Of a DNA stretch of 51,581 bases, positions 1 to 8,769 are shown one piece after another. The stretch is from positions 1 to 51,581 of the forward strand of contig JADLEL010000037.1 of the NCBI GenBank assembly GCA_020846145.1. The letters run 5' to 3'. Both the position numbers and the translations under genes were made by a program. This stretch comes from Pirellulales bacterium (GTDB taxonomy: Bacteria; Planctomycetota; Planctomycetia; Pirellulales; Thermoguttaceae). Under the pieces are notes generated by a model that was not told the origin of the DNA, searched no databases, and saw only the letters and a program-made list of their open reading frames with translations. Numbering within the stretch: the first letter of the stretch is position 1; the number at the start of each line of letters is the position of its first letter.

Positions 1-8
1 GGATTATT

Positions 9-166
9 CCTAGCGCGGCGTAGCCGCAACCAATCGTTTAGCCCGGAGCCAACGGCGACGGCGGGCATAAGGGGCACTGGAAAACTCCACCCGCCGTCGC
101 CGTTGGCTCCGGGCTAAACGAAAAACTCTGAGGATTTATCCTCAATCCTGAAAACTAATGGCATAA
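9..166 (+). repeat. Dispersed hairpin repeat A, copy 1
   Basis: This 158-bp element recurs at 30767-30924 in the same orientation with only a few differences, and at 29601-29727 in the opposite orientation. Its core is a long inverted repeat whose arms read GCCCGGAGCCAACGGCGACG and its complement, around an AT-richer centre. There is no coding capacity. Similarity to the other copies appears to reach base 1, so the element may be cut by the window edge. It looks like a non-autonomous, REP- or MITE-like repeat; no matching transposase is in the window. Confidence 0.8.
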
Positions 167-831
167 ACATCGTAGATGCGGGATCCTGCCGCATTTTAGG
201 CAAAAGCGGCAAGATGCCGCTTCCACAAATCGCTTTTATGAATCATTCGGGTTTAGCGGTCGGTTTCTGATGCGCGTTTTCCAATGGAAGTAGGCGAGCG
301 GGAGCGCGGGCTGCGGATGATGAATGAGTGCTTTGATCGCGTATCGGCCGTCCCCTTCCCAATGCCGCAAGAATTGGCCGAGATGGTAGCGATGACGCTC
401 GGTTACGCGACCGGCCGGGGTGCGTTGCAGTTCCGGGTGTTTGGCGCGCAACCGGCCGCAGGCCCGTTCCGACAATTGCGCCGCATCCTCGATTCCTTTC
501 CCTTCCACTTTCCAACCGTCAACCATTCCGTTGCGCTAATAAAATATGTCCCGACATCTCTCCGGCATCAGGGATTTTCGGGGCAGAAACTAAATAGCAA
601 CAACTCCCGTATCATAACAGCCTTGCCGGGCAGGAGCGGATTTACAGTTTCCCTACCCCCCGGAAGGCTATCGATTTCGGATGACTTGCAAAGGATTTTC
701 CGTTTTGGTATCATCGATCCATTAATCGAGTGGAAAATTGAATTGAGTTGTACGATCAGATTTAACTATGTTGAATTCGATCATACTCACCTAATTTAAT
801 GAACAAATGAATTCTATCGGGATCATAGTAT
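167..831. other. Stretch without a convincing gene
   Basis: Overlapping short reading frames exist on both strands, including a 96-codon minus-strand frame at 236-526 rich in Arg and His and a 171-codon plus-strand frame at 284-799. I recognise neither, and they are mutually exclusive over most of their length. The minus frame could be a transposase or integrase remnant, given the recombinase debris nearby, but no catalytic motif is visible. The last 60 bases are AT-rich and probably hold the promoter of the tRNA at 832; TTGAAT at 771 is a possible -35. Confidence 0.4.
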
Positions 832-905
<74 letters not shown>

Positions 906-971
906 TTTTCTTAAAGCCTTACGTTCAAAGACTTTATCTTATCAATCATGGTGGAGGATAGTTGGTGGACG

Positions 972-1690
972 TCAATTTTTTCCCCCCACTAATCCCCCCA
1001 CTAATTCATCTTTTTTACCTTCAGCCGTCAGCCTCTGGTGAATACCCACGGCCGCAGATTGGGCGGTACGCTTGGGTCCATAAAATCTGCGGGTTGTGGC
1101 GAAATCCCGATGGCGGATAATGACCATCAGGGTTTCGGCAGAGACCCCGGCATTTATCAACCGCTCGGCACAACTTCGGCGGAGGTCGTGGGCGCTGGCG
1201 TACTTGATGCGGCGTCCGGTGGCATCGTCGGGCTGTCGCACCACAACTCTTGCTGTCTCCCCAATTTGGGCGATAATGCGACTCACCCGTTCTCGCGTCA
1301 GCGATCCTTCCATCTTTTGCTGCCGTTGGTGCTTCGATTGACCTTGGAACGCTTCACGAACCGTCGGGGGCACTTCCTGACCCGGAAAGTTGGGTTTTTC
1401 CAGCCGTTCCAAATGGTATTTTCTAACCATTTCCGCACGGTCTGCTCCGACACGCCGCAGGCTCTTGCAATGGCGCAGTTACTGTAATCGCGAATCAGAA
1501 CCGCCATGTCTTCGGCCGAAGGCATGAACCAGGGCGCCTTTTGCGAATTGATTTCGTACTCGATGGGCGGCAAGTTGACAACGAATCCCTGTCGATCCTC
1601 TGTCGGGATAGGCTCCAATTGCCTGATAAGGCCCGACAACATGGGCATTTCTTCGTTTTTGCCGTTCTTTTGGATCGAGGGAATCACCAA
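972..1690 (-). pseudogene. Tyrosine recombinase (integrase) remnant, frameshifted
   Basis: The C-terminal part (972-1430) carries the HDLRRS box (HxxR), RHRDF, and a Tyr in TRRFYG that would be the nucleophile, all hallmarks of phage-type tyrosine integrases. The upstream part (to 1690) is in another frame and contains a helix-turn-helix reading CAIARACGVSEQTVRKWLE. Adding one A in the AAAA run near 1420 would join the frames as WLEKYHLERLEKPNFPG, so a single-base deletion (or sequencing error) separates them. Even when joined, the product of about 240 residues lacks the usual core-binding domain and first catalytic Arg, so it is a remnant. Its position next to tRNA-Arg suggests an old integration site. 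No duplicated tRNA 3' end was found in the window. Confidence 0.75.
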
Positions 1691-1732
1691 GGTCGGGTGC
1701 TGTCCGGATCGGCTAGCTATCCCTTAAACCCC

Positions 1733-1762
1733 CGAAAACACCGAGAGTTTTCGAGCTTTTTT
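1733..1762 (+). terminator. Possible plus-strand terminator hairpin
   Basis: CGAAAAC (1733-1739) and GTTTTCG (1747-1753) can form a 7-bp stem, followed after three bases by six T. The shape is Rho-independent, but no intact plus-strand gene precedes it, so its use is doubtful. Confidence 0.3.
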
Positions 1763-1779
1763 ATGCACAGACGCCGAAA

Positions 1780-1802
1780 AGCCAAGAAAAGTACGCTTGG
1801 CT
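1780..1802 (-). terminator. Possible terminator of the 1819-14634 cluster
   Basis: On the minus strand AGCCAAG and CTTGGCT form a 7-bp stem with a 9-nt loop, starting 17 bp after the ceramidase-like stop codon and followed by a short TTTTC. The T tract is weak, so this is a plausible rather than firm terminator. Confidence 0.4.
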
Positions 1803-1818
1803 AAGGCCTAGCGCGACA

Positions 1819-3255
1819 TTAGGGCGACATGCGCAATAAAGCGTCAATCGCTTTCTTGAGCGCCTTTTCGGACGCGGGCGTCACCAACGAATCGGTCGGC
1901 TCGTAGCCGCCTTCACGGTAGGCTGCGGCGGGACAGATGTAGCCCGGAGCGCCATCGCCGTAACCGGCCACGGCGACGAAGGCGTTAGGTTTGAGGCCCT
2001 GGGCGTAGAATTGGAAGGCCACCATCGGCTCGCCGGGGAGGTGCAGGAGATGCACCTTGCCGATTTCCAGCGAACTGAGTTCGAAGGGCTGCTCGCGGCG
2101 CTGCCAGGCGGCCAAGGAGCACGCGCCGTTATACATGCGGACGCCATCGGGAGTTTGGGAATTCTCGAGAGTCTTGCGGTAGTCGGCTTCGCAGTGGCCC
2201 GGCTCGCTACGGTAGGTCAACGGCATGGAATAGGTGCGCCAGCGGAGGGGGCCTATGGGAGAGAACGCGGTGGCGGCGACGGCCGCTTTCATGCCGGCCA
2301 AGAGCCGCTCGGCAAAGGCGTCGCGGGATTTTTTCGAGCCGTCGTTGTATTTGCCGACGGTGATGTCGCCGCCGCAGCCGGTAAAGTAGATTTGAAAGAC
2401 GTTTTCCGTTTTTTCGAGCAGTTCGCGGGCATCGCCGGGGAAATCGCTCGTGGCGCGGCCGTCGCGGTAAAAAGTCTGCGGGTGGGTGGCATAGTAATGC
2501 AGGCGGACCAGCGGCTTGTCGCCTCGGGCGAAGGTGATCGTCTTGAGATAGGGATCGATGAAGCCTTCGGGCAGGGCTTGCAGTTTGATTCTATCGCCCT
2601 TGGGCCGGCTCATGCGGGGCACGATGACGCCCTTTTCGTCGGGCACGCGGCGGCTCGAGGCGACGCGCTCGACCTTGGCCTGCCCGGCGCCGATGCGATC
2701 GACCGGCTGGAAATGGTCCAAGCACCGCTTGACCGCTTCCGCAAGTCGGGCGTTGACGGCGTTCCACTCCTTCACTGAGATGTGCAATTTCTCGGCGCCG
2801 ACGGCGGCGAGCAGCTTTTGCGCGTCCATATCGACGAACGGCGCATTGTGCTGATGGACGCACTGCACGGCGACGCGCGAAACGTCCGAGCCGGCGGCGG
2901 CGGCAATGGTCTCGCGCAGCATTTGATGGGCCGAATTGCTGGCCTGGCACCAATCGAAGGCGCACAAAACGTAACGCCTCGCGCCGTCATCGAGCACGAG
3001 TCCTTTGGCCAACAGCGGTTGTTCGATCGTCTCGATCGGATCGCAGCCGATCAACGGCTGGCCTAACGAGGGCGTGATATCGCAGGAAAAGGTCGCGATG
3101 CGCAAGGGAGCCGGTTCCTCCGCGCCGAACGACGGAATGCCGAGTTGCAGGGCCAATCCGGCAGCCGAGAGAATGCCGAGGAAGCGACGGCGGCCCAGCA
3201 AGCCGGCGGGAAGTTGCTTCGCGGTAAGCGATTCATGGAGAAAGGGATTTTTCAC
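1819..3255 (-). CDS. Neutral/alkaline ceramidase-like secreted protein
   Basis: The 478-residue product starts at GTG, 9 nt after a GGAGG ribosome site. A twin-arginine-like leader (RRRFLGILSAAGL, residues 22-34) ending near SFGAEE predicts Tat export. The body opens with IATFSCDITPSLGQPLIG, typical of the neutral/alkaline ceramidase N-terminal superfamily found in many planctomycete secreted proteins. Candidate zinc ligands are the HQH in VHQHNAPF (about residue 140) and the His in YYATHPQTFY (about 260); CGGDITVG follows near 295. True ceramidases cleave N-acyl sphingosine. Planctomycete relatives are mostly uncharacterised, so amide or ester hydrolysis is all I infer. It is the last gene of the minus-strand cluster, after the GHL10-like glycosidase. 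Confidence 0.75.
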   Translation of the reverse strand: MKNPFLHESLTAKQLPAGLLGRRRFLGILSAAGLALQLGIPSFGAEEPAPLRIATFSCDITPSLGQPLIGCDPIETIEQPLLAKGLVLDDGARRYVLCAFDWCQASNSAHQMLRETIAAAAGSDVSRVAVQCVHQHNAPFVDMDAQKLLAAVGAEKLHISVKEWNAVNARLAEAVKRCLDHFQPVDRIGAGQAKVERVASSRRVPDEKGVIVPRMSRPKGDRIKLQALPEGFIDPYLKTITFARGDKPLVRLHYYATHPQTFYRDGRATSDFPGDARELLEKTENVFQIYFTGCGGDITVGKYNDGSKKSRDAFAERLLAGMKAAVAATAFSPIGPLRWRTYSMPLTYRSEPGHCEADYRKTLENSQTPDGVRMYNGACSLAAWQRREQPFELSSLEIGKVHLLHLPGEPMVAFQFYAQGLKPNAFVAVAGYGDGAPGYICPAAAYREGGYEPTDSLVTPASEKALKKAIDALLRMSP

Positions 3256-3369
3256 GGCAAGATGCCTCCGGGGAGAGATGGAAATCAGCTATTGGTATTC
3301 ATGATCCTGCAGCGAATAGGGAAATCGCTGTTGATTCGTATGTCGTCGACAACTCCGGCAAAGTTGAAA

Positions 3370-5196
3370 TCAACCTCCCCAACACGGCTCATACCTTCCG
3401 TCGCGGATTTGGTCGCCCAGTTTTTGAAAATAATGAATCGTCCGGGGGATTTTTTTCGGATTGAGGTTTTGCGAGCGCCAGCGAGTCTCCCCCGCGTGGC
3501 CGAAACGGCTCATTAGGCGCCATTCATAGATGTCGCGGACCTCGGCATCCCAGACGGTCAGTCCGCGCGCTTCGGCGTCGTAAAATTCGAGCATGTCTTT
3601 ATTGAAAACGGTGGCAGACCCATAAATGCCGGGGCTAAAGGGAATGCCGCGCGGCCGACAGACTTCGCGGAGAAACTCCAGATTGAAAGTCTTCGCGGTC
3701 GCGCCGAATCCCAACTCGGTAAACACTTCATCCACCAATCCTTCGCCCGCCAGTCGCCGCAGATCGACTCCGAAGAACAAATCGTCCTGCGCGGTGGCAT
3801 TCATCAGTACGCTCAGCGCAAGCCGCTTGCCGTCGCCCCGCCGCCGGGATTCTTCGTCGAGCATGGCGCGGAGTTCGCGAAAAAACCGGGTTACGATCTC
3901 GCCGCGGAAAGCCGCGATCCGCGGGTCGGACTCGGGAATTTTTCGCGGATCGACGCCGTATTGTTTTTCGAACGGTTTCCGGGCGGGGGCTTCGTAGAGC
4001 ACGAGCGGATATCCCCGCGTGAAGACCAAGTTCGCTCCGTCGGCGCCGAAGCGGACTTGTTCGGCAAGAAGGTCGAGCAGGTGGCGGCGAACTTCGGGCA
4101 CGGCCCAACTCATCCGTGCGACGGGCGTACCGTCGCGGTCTTCGCAGCGCCACTGCGGATGCTCCTTGTAAAAGGGCGATTCCCAGTAATCGGCGTAAGG
4201 CTCGAAAAATGACCATCCCGCCGGCCGAATACCTACGTGGACTTTCATGCCGATCGCGTGGGCGCCGTCGATCAGCGTCTTGGGAAGATTGATGTTCCGT
4301 GCGGCCAATGCACGGATCGACTCGACGAAATGGCGGTCGCCGGAGCGCGGAAAAACCTCCGCGTGCGAACCTTTCATATAGCCGATTTTCGAGCGATAGT
4401 TGACTTTATCCGCTCCCGGAGACTGCAACAGCAAGGTGCCAAAGTCGGTGTCGCGAAAAATCTCCACCGCCGAGAGGAGGGCGGATGCCGTCCGCGGGCT
4501 GCGATAAAACAAGTCGCTGAAGCCGTCGTTGGTTGCCGCCAGTACGCGATGCGATGCGTCGCGGCTTTCGGCTTCGATTTGCCGAATTTCCTCGGCCGAA
4601 AGCGGAATCAGCTTGACGTGCGTGATGCCGCAGGCGGCGAGGTTGCCCGTGGTTTGCGGACTCAAGAGCAGGCGGCTCTCCTTCCGCAGGCGGACGGCGC
4701 GGAAAAAAACCTCCTCGCTGTGGCCATAGGCGTTCTGCCGCGGCGCGACGCGGGGATTGAAACGTGGTACGGGCGCGGGATCGTCGTCCAGGCGAAGCCA
4801 CGCCGTAGTGGGCACTTCGGTGGCGCTGAACAGCCCCACGAAAATGGCATGCCACCCCTCGGCCTCCAAGGCCAGGGAAATCTCCGGGGCTTCACTTTCG
4901 GCCGCCGCCCAGACCATCTTCCCCTCATAGCCGTCGATCATGCGGTAAGGAATGACTTTCCAGCATTTCGGCTTGAGAACCATTGGGGACAACGCCGACT
5001 CGGGCCGGCAATGGGAGAGATCGGAAATGACCGTTGCCCGCAAAGCATTGCTCCAATCGTCCAAGGCGGCGCCGGCCCAGGGTTGCGCGGGTTGAACGAG
5101 CGTATTTTCTCCCGGCAGCGGTTGAGGAAAACACCAACTCGTCAGCACGACGAGCGGCACGAGCCACAATCCGGGATTTTGTCCGGTAATACTCAA
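3370..5196 (-). CDS. GHL10-like family 10 glycosyl hydrolase-like protein
   Basis: The 608-residue product is secreted, with a hydrophobic leader WLVPLVVLTSWCF near residues 11-23. The start is TTG, preceded by AAGGA at good spacing; no in-frame ATG fits as well. Residues about 90-210 look like a beta-sandwich (WLRLDDDPAPVPRFNP). From about 235 a TIM-barrel-like region follows, with AHAIGMKVHVGIRPAGW and GADGANLVFTRGYP, resembling the GHL10/DUF4015-type glycosidase-like barrels. HPQWRCEDRDGTPVARMSW is characteristic of this group. The substrate is unknown. It lies 115 bp downstream of the sialidase/DUF4838 gene and 115 bp before the ceramidase-like gene, on the same strand, so it probably belongs to the same transcript. 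Confidence 0.65.
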   Translation of the reverse strand: MSITGQNPGLWLVPLVVLTSWCFPQPLPGENTLVQPAQPWAGAALDDWSNALRATVISDLSHCRPESALSPMVLKPKCWKVIPYRMIDGYEGKMVWAAAESEAPEISLALEAEGWHAIFVGLFSATEVPTTAWLRLDDDPAPVPRFNPRVAPRQNAYGHSEEVFFRAVRLRKESRLLLSPQTTGNLAACGITHVKLIPLSAEEIRQIEAESRDASHRVLAATNDGFSDLFYRSPRTASALLSAVEIFRDTDFGTLLLQSPGADKVNYRSKIGYMKGSHAEVFPRSGDRHFVESIRALAARNINLPKTLIDGAHAIGMKVHVGIRPAGWSFFEPYADYWESPFYKEHPQWRCEDRDGTPVARMSWAVPEVRRHLLDLLAEQVRFGADGANLVFTRGYPLVLYEAPARKPFEKQYGVDPRKIPESDPRIAAFRGEIVTRFFRELRAMLDEESRRRGDGKRLALSVLMNATAQDDLFFGVDLRRLAGEGLVDEVFTELGFGATAKTFNLEFLREVCRPRGIPFSPGIYGSATVFNKDMLEFYDAEARGLTVWDAEVRDIYEWRLMSRFGHAGETRWRSQNLNPKKIPRTIHYFQKLGDQIRDGRYEPCWGG

Positions 5197-5310
5197 TTTT
5201 TTTGTCCTTCATCGCCGCGCAGGTCGGCTATGGCGGCGGAGAATCCGGTAATGCGATTATCGACCAACCGGATATCGCCGGTTCGCGGGCCGATCCGCGC
5301 GCCGATTATC

Positions 5311-8300
5311 TCATTTTGACGGCGGGGACTCCATCTTTTCAAGTAGCTTGGCGATGCGTCCGAGGGCTTTTTTCGCGCGCGATGCGGTTAGAGCATCGGT
5401 CTCGTTGGCGTCGGAGGAAGCATGGGCCGCCGAATGGGTGTCTTGTTTCAGCAATTCGGCCAGCCGCCGGGCATCATCATAGCGGCGTTGTGCTTCGGGC
5501 CGATTTCCCGCGCGCGCCTCTTGATACGCCTCGACGCATGCTTGGTAATATGCCAAGGTCCGCTCCGCATAAGTAAAACCGCTTTCATCCTCGGCGATCC
5601 GCCGGCGAAGCCGATCATCGCGAGTCATTTCCAGGGCCTGGTTCAGCCGTTGGCGGCAGTCGCGGCCGTGAGCGACCATCTCCAAAAGCGTGGGGCCGTC
5701 GCAGGGCACGCCCGGTTCGCGCGAATAACGCAGTCGGGCATTGGGAAAAAGATCGGCCTTGCCCTGGTCCAGCCGCGGGCCCAATCCATACTTCAGTTCG
5801 GTGACGTTGCACAACATTTTCTCCAGCGAGCCGTAAAACGCGCGCATGGTTTCCGCGGCGGGGCCGTAGCGGCGCTGGAAATAGTCGGTCCACAGCGCGG
5901 GACAATCGGTTTTCATGTTCCAGGTCTGCCGCGCCATTTGATAATTGGTGAGGGCTTTGCTGCCCCATGCTGCCGTCGTGACGTGCATGTAGTCGAAGTG
6001 CCGCGCGCCTAAGCGGTAATAAAACGGGATGTCGGAAGCCATCGAGTGCATGTAGCAAACGGGCAGGCATTTATATTTCGAGACGTTGTAGTATTCGCCG
6101 ATCGCGAGTTGCCCCCGGTAATGTCCTCCGGGCACGGCCCAGCCCTCGAATTGCTTTCGATATTCGGCGTTAATGGTGCAGCGGGATTCGTCGAAATTAT
6201 GCACGTAACACCGGCGGATGGGAAACATCATGCCGATGACCGTCTCGTCGAATTTTGGCGGCAAGGGGCGGCTCGGCGGCGACAAGACATCGTAGTAGAT
6301 CATGAAGAAGAACTCGAGGGGGCGGCGAATTTTTCCGGCAGCCCTTGCTTTATCGACTTCTTCCGTGAGGCGGTTGAGCAGCAGCAGATAGCGGTCCGTC
6401 GGAGCGCCTAGCGATCGGCAACTTTCGCATTGGCACCACTCTCCGCCATCGAGCGTCATGAACCGCACGATTTGGGCGTCGCGGTAGGGGCCGTCAATGA
6501 GCGACTGGAGATAATTTTTCATGAACTCCGCGGTGGCATGTTCGTTCGAAGTGCAATAGTTGGCGCCATGCTCCGGAAGCCTCATGCCCGGAACGCGTTT
6601 CCGGCCATTATAATAATACCATTCCGGATGTGCTTCGAAGTAGGAAAGTTTTCCATCCCCGTCGGCGTCGCCGGCATACTGCGTACTTGGCGGATACGGA
6701 TCGACGGGCAGGCTTTCGTCGCCTTTCCATTTTGAATGATTGTACGGATAGGCGGCAAAAGGGCTGAGAAACAAGAGTTCCGCATCGTGAAATCCGGCTA
6801 CCAACCGAATCCCCAATTTGTGAAGCAGCGGATGGCCGCTCTGGCCGATCCACCAATAGTTCATGCGGTTGCGGGCCATCCAGAGGAAAAATTCCGGCGT
6901 GCCGCGGTCTTCCCAGACGTAATAGCCGCGTAGGCCGAAGCTCGGTCGCTCTTTCACATCCCATTGGCCGAGGTTTTCGATGCGCGGCAAATCCTCGTGC
7001 AATTCGCCGGGAGCGAACCACCGGCAACCTAGCCGATAAAGGAAATCGTACGCGCCGTAAAGCGTGCCGATCCGTCCGCCGCCGGCGATCAGCACCACCT
7101 TGCGACCATCCACCTCGGCGCTCTTGATGCAGTAACCTTCGTCGCCCAAGTCCGATAATTCCTTCTCGGTCACGCGCAGTTTTTCCAGCCAGCTTCGGCT
7201 GAGCTGGTTCGATCCGGGGCCGCCGACCAGAATGAGGTCTCCCGCGGGCATTGCAGCGTCATCGTGAATCGCCGGTTCCGGATTGCCGGGAAGCATTTTC
7301 CGCAGACAACGCTGCAATTCCCGGGCGGCAAAGCTTTCGGTGCAGGCCGTATCGTCGCGCGGGTCGCCGTCGGACCAATTCACCGCGGCTTCGCCGTCGG
7401 CGGCGGATTTCGCCGACTCGTACCGGCCGAAGTTGACGATAATCGATGTTTTTTTCTTTGCGAGGGGAAGAGCCGTTGCCGCGACGTCGGATGCGCCGAG
7501 GCGATACAGGAACCACTTCCGCACTTTATAGCTCTCCGTGTCGCGCGGCACGATAAGCAGAATTTCTCCGGTCCGCCGGTCCTCGAGGACGCGAAAATGG
7601 GAGAGCGCCAACGGGAGCGATTTCGCATCTTCGTCGCGATAGGTGTCCACCGTCAAGACGCTCTCTTCGATTAAGTTCAACGACTTTCGATCGACTTCGC
7701 CGATGACCAACGGCCAGCGGGGATGATTGCCCTGGCAATTTTCGGGGCTGATGTTGCCGATCCAGAAGATTCTCCCACTGGAATGCGCAAACAAGTGCGA
7801 CATGCTCGAAGGAGAGAAAAATGGCTTGCCATTGTCGTAGGTCCAAGGCTTGGGGGCGGACCACGAACGGCCGCCATCTTCGGAGACGCTCTGCCATTTG
7901 TAGCTGGGGAGCGTGCATTTATTCCCGTCTTTTCGCCCGCGGTTGCTCCCGCGCGCGATCATCAGGATGCGGCCGTCGGGTAATTCGGCCAGCGTCGGTT
8001 CCGGCAAGCCGCGCAAGGTGCGGTGGGGATCGCCTTTCACCGGCTGGGAGATTTCCCACGAAAGCCGATGGTCCGGTTGCCATTTGCCGATCAACACGAG
8101 AACGTCGGAATAGGTATTGCCGCCGCCGGGATTGTAAAGCTTGCCGTCAGGCCCGAGTGGGCAAAATCCGGCTGGGGCCAAGATTTCGCCGCGCCGATTG
8201 AAGATCGGCAGCGAGCCGATATCGCCAAAACAGATGGCATTCTTCCCCTTCCAGACGCCATCGAAAGGATGCTCCGGCGTATGGTTCGCCTGCACGACCG

Positions 8301-8766
8301 GTTCGTCAAACAGGTAGGTGCGGCCGGCATCGAGAGAAACGCGGTAACGGAGGTAATACGACTTCAAGGCAATCGGAGGTTCCACGAGATTTGGATCCAA
8401 GCCCGGTGTATCCAGAGCATTATAAACCATCGCGATCTTGCCGGTCCGCGGATCGAGGACCGGGGGAAACGGTTCGCGGCGATAACCGTAAGGCAAGCCT
8501 GAAGTGAAATCGGGCGTGGTCGTAAAAGGCTTCCAGGTTTGGCCGCCATCGGAAGAGAGATGGGCTAGGCCGATCATCTCAACACCCGATGGGTGAGAAT
8601 AACAGGCCGTATAAATCGGCGGCTCGGCGTCCAAGGATTTTTTATCGAGGATCTTCAGGCGTTGGGACGTTTGCAGAGGTTCTTGGGCCGGAAGGGAATC
8701 GCCCGCGGAGAAAAATCCCATTCCGAAAAAAACAATCGAGCACGCGACGTAAGATAACCGGAGCAT
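5311..8766 (-). CDS. Sialidase-fold / DUF4838 fusion, secreted
   Basis: The 1151-residue product has an N-terminal signal peptide (YVACSIVFFGMGFFSAG). Residues about 30-440 form a BNR/sialidase-type propeller with Asp boxes SSDGGQTWKPF and SEDGGRSWSAP, plus RGSNRG, FFSPSS and GNISP motifs shared with the protein at 22155-23957. Residues about 450-1080 match the DUF4838/alpha-glucuronidase-like arrangement: an N-terminal domain with LVGGPGSNQLS and LIAGGGRIGTLYGAYDFLYR, then a barrel with GCRWFAPGE, MARNRMNYWW and DGGEWCQCESC. The Ala/Arg-rich C-terminus (about 1080-1151) is probably helical. Sialidases release terminal sialic-acid-like sugars; DUF4838 activity is not established. The start follows GAGGTAAGGA. 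Only 3 bp separate it from the preceding GH38 stop, so the two are co-translated. Confidence 0.8.
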   Translation of the reverse strand: MLRLSYVACSIVFFGMGFFSAGDSLPAQEPLQTSQRLKILDKKSLDAEPPIYTACYSHPSGVEMIGLAHLSSDGGQTWKPFTTTPDFTSGLPYGYRREPFPPVLDPRTGKIAMVYNALDTPGLDPNLVEPPIALKSYYLRYRVSLDAGRTYLFDEPVVQANHTPEHPFDGVWKGKNAICFGDIGSLPIFNRRGEILAPAGFCPLGPDGKLYNPGGGNTYSDVLVLIGKWQPDHRLSWEISQPVKGDPHRTLRGLPEPTLAELPDGRILMIARGSNRGRKDGNKCTLPSYKWQSVSEDGGRSWSAPKPWTYDNGKPFFSPSSMSHLFAHSSGRIFWIGNISPENCQGNHPRWPLVIGEVDRKSLNLIEESVLTVDTYRDEDAKSLPLALSHFRVLEDRRTGEILLIVPRDTESYKVRKWFLYRLGASDVAATALPLAKKKTSIIVNFGRYESAKSAADGEAAVNWSDGDPRDDTACTESFAARELQRCLRKMLPGNPEPAIHDDAAMPAGDLILVGGPGSNQLSRSWLEKLRVTEKELSDLGDEGYCIKSAEVDGRKVVLIAGGGRIGTLYGAYDFLYRLGCRWFAPGELHEDLPRIENLGQWDVKERPSFGLRGYYVWEDRGTPEFFLWMARNRMNYWWIGQSGHPLLHKLGIRLVAGFHDAELLFLSPFAAYPYNHSKWKGDESLPVDPYPPSTQYAGDADGDGKLSYFEAHPEWYYYNGRKRVPGMRLPEHGANYCTSNEHATAEFMKNYLQSLIDGPYRDAQIVRFMTLDGGEWCQCESCRSLGAPTDRYLLLLNRLTEEVDKARAAGKIRRPLEFFFMIYYDVLSPPSRPLPPKFDETVIGMMFPIRRCYVHNFDESRCTINAEYRKQFEGWAVPGGHYRGQLAIGEYYNVSKYKCLPVCYMHSMASDIPFYYRLGARHFDYMHVTTAAWGSKALTNYQMARQTWNMKTDCPALWTDYFQRRYGPAAETMRAFYGSLEKMLCNVTELKYGLGPRLDQGKADLFPNARLRYSREPGVPCDGPTLLEMVAHGRDCRQRLNQALEMTRDDRLRRRIAEDESGFTYAERTLAYYQACVEAYQEARAGNRPEAQRRYDDARRLAELLKQDTHSAAHASSDANETDALTASRAKKALGRIAKLLEKMESPPSK

Positions 8767-8769
8767 TCC

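Noticed and set aside
284..799. 171-codon plus-strand frame near the window start
   Set aside because: No family likeness, no ribosome site, overlaps an alternative minus-strand frame, and the composition looks like non-coding DNA.
2011..2778. Long frames antisense to the ceramidase-like and other cluster genes
   Set aside because: They mirror high-GC codon structure of the real genes on the other strand, and their products have no family features.
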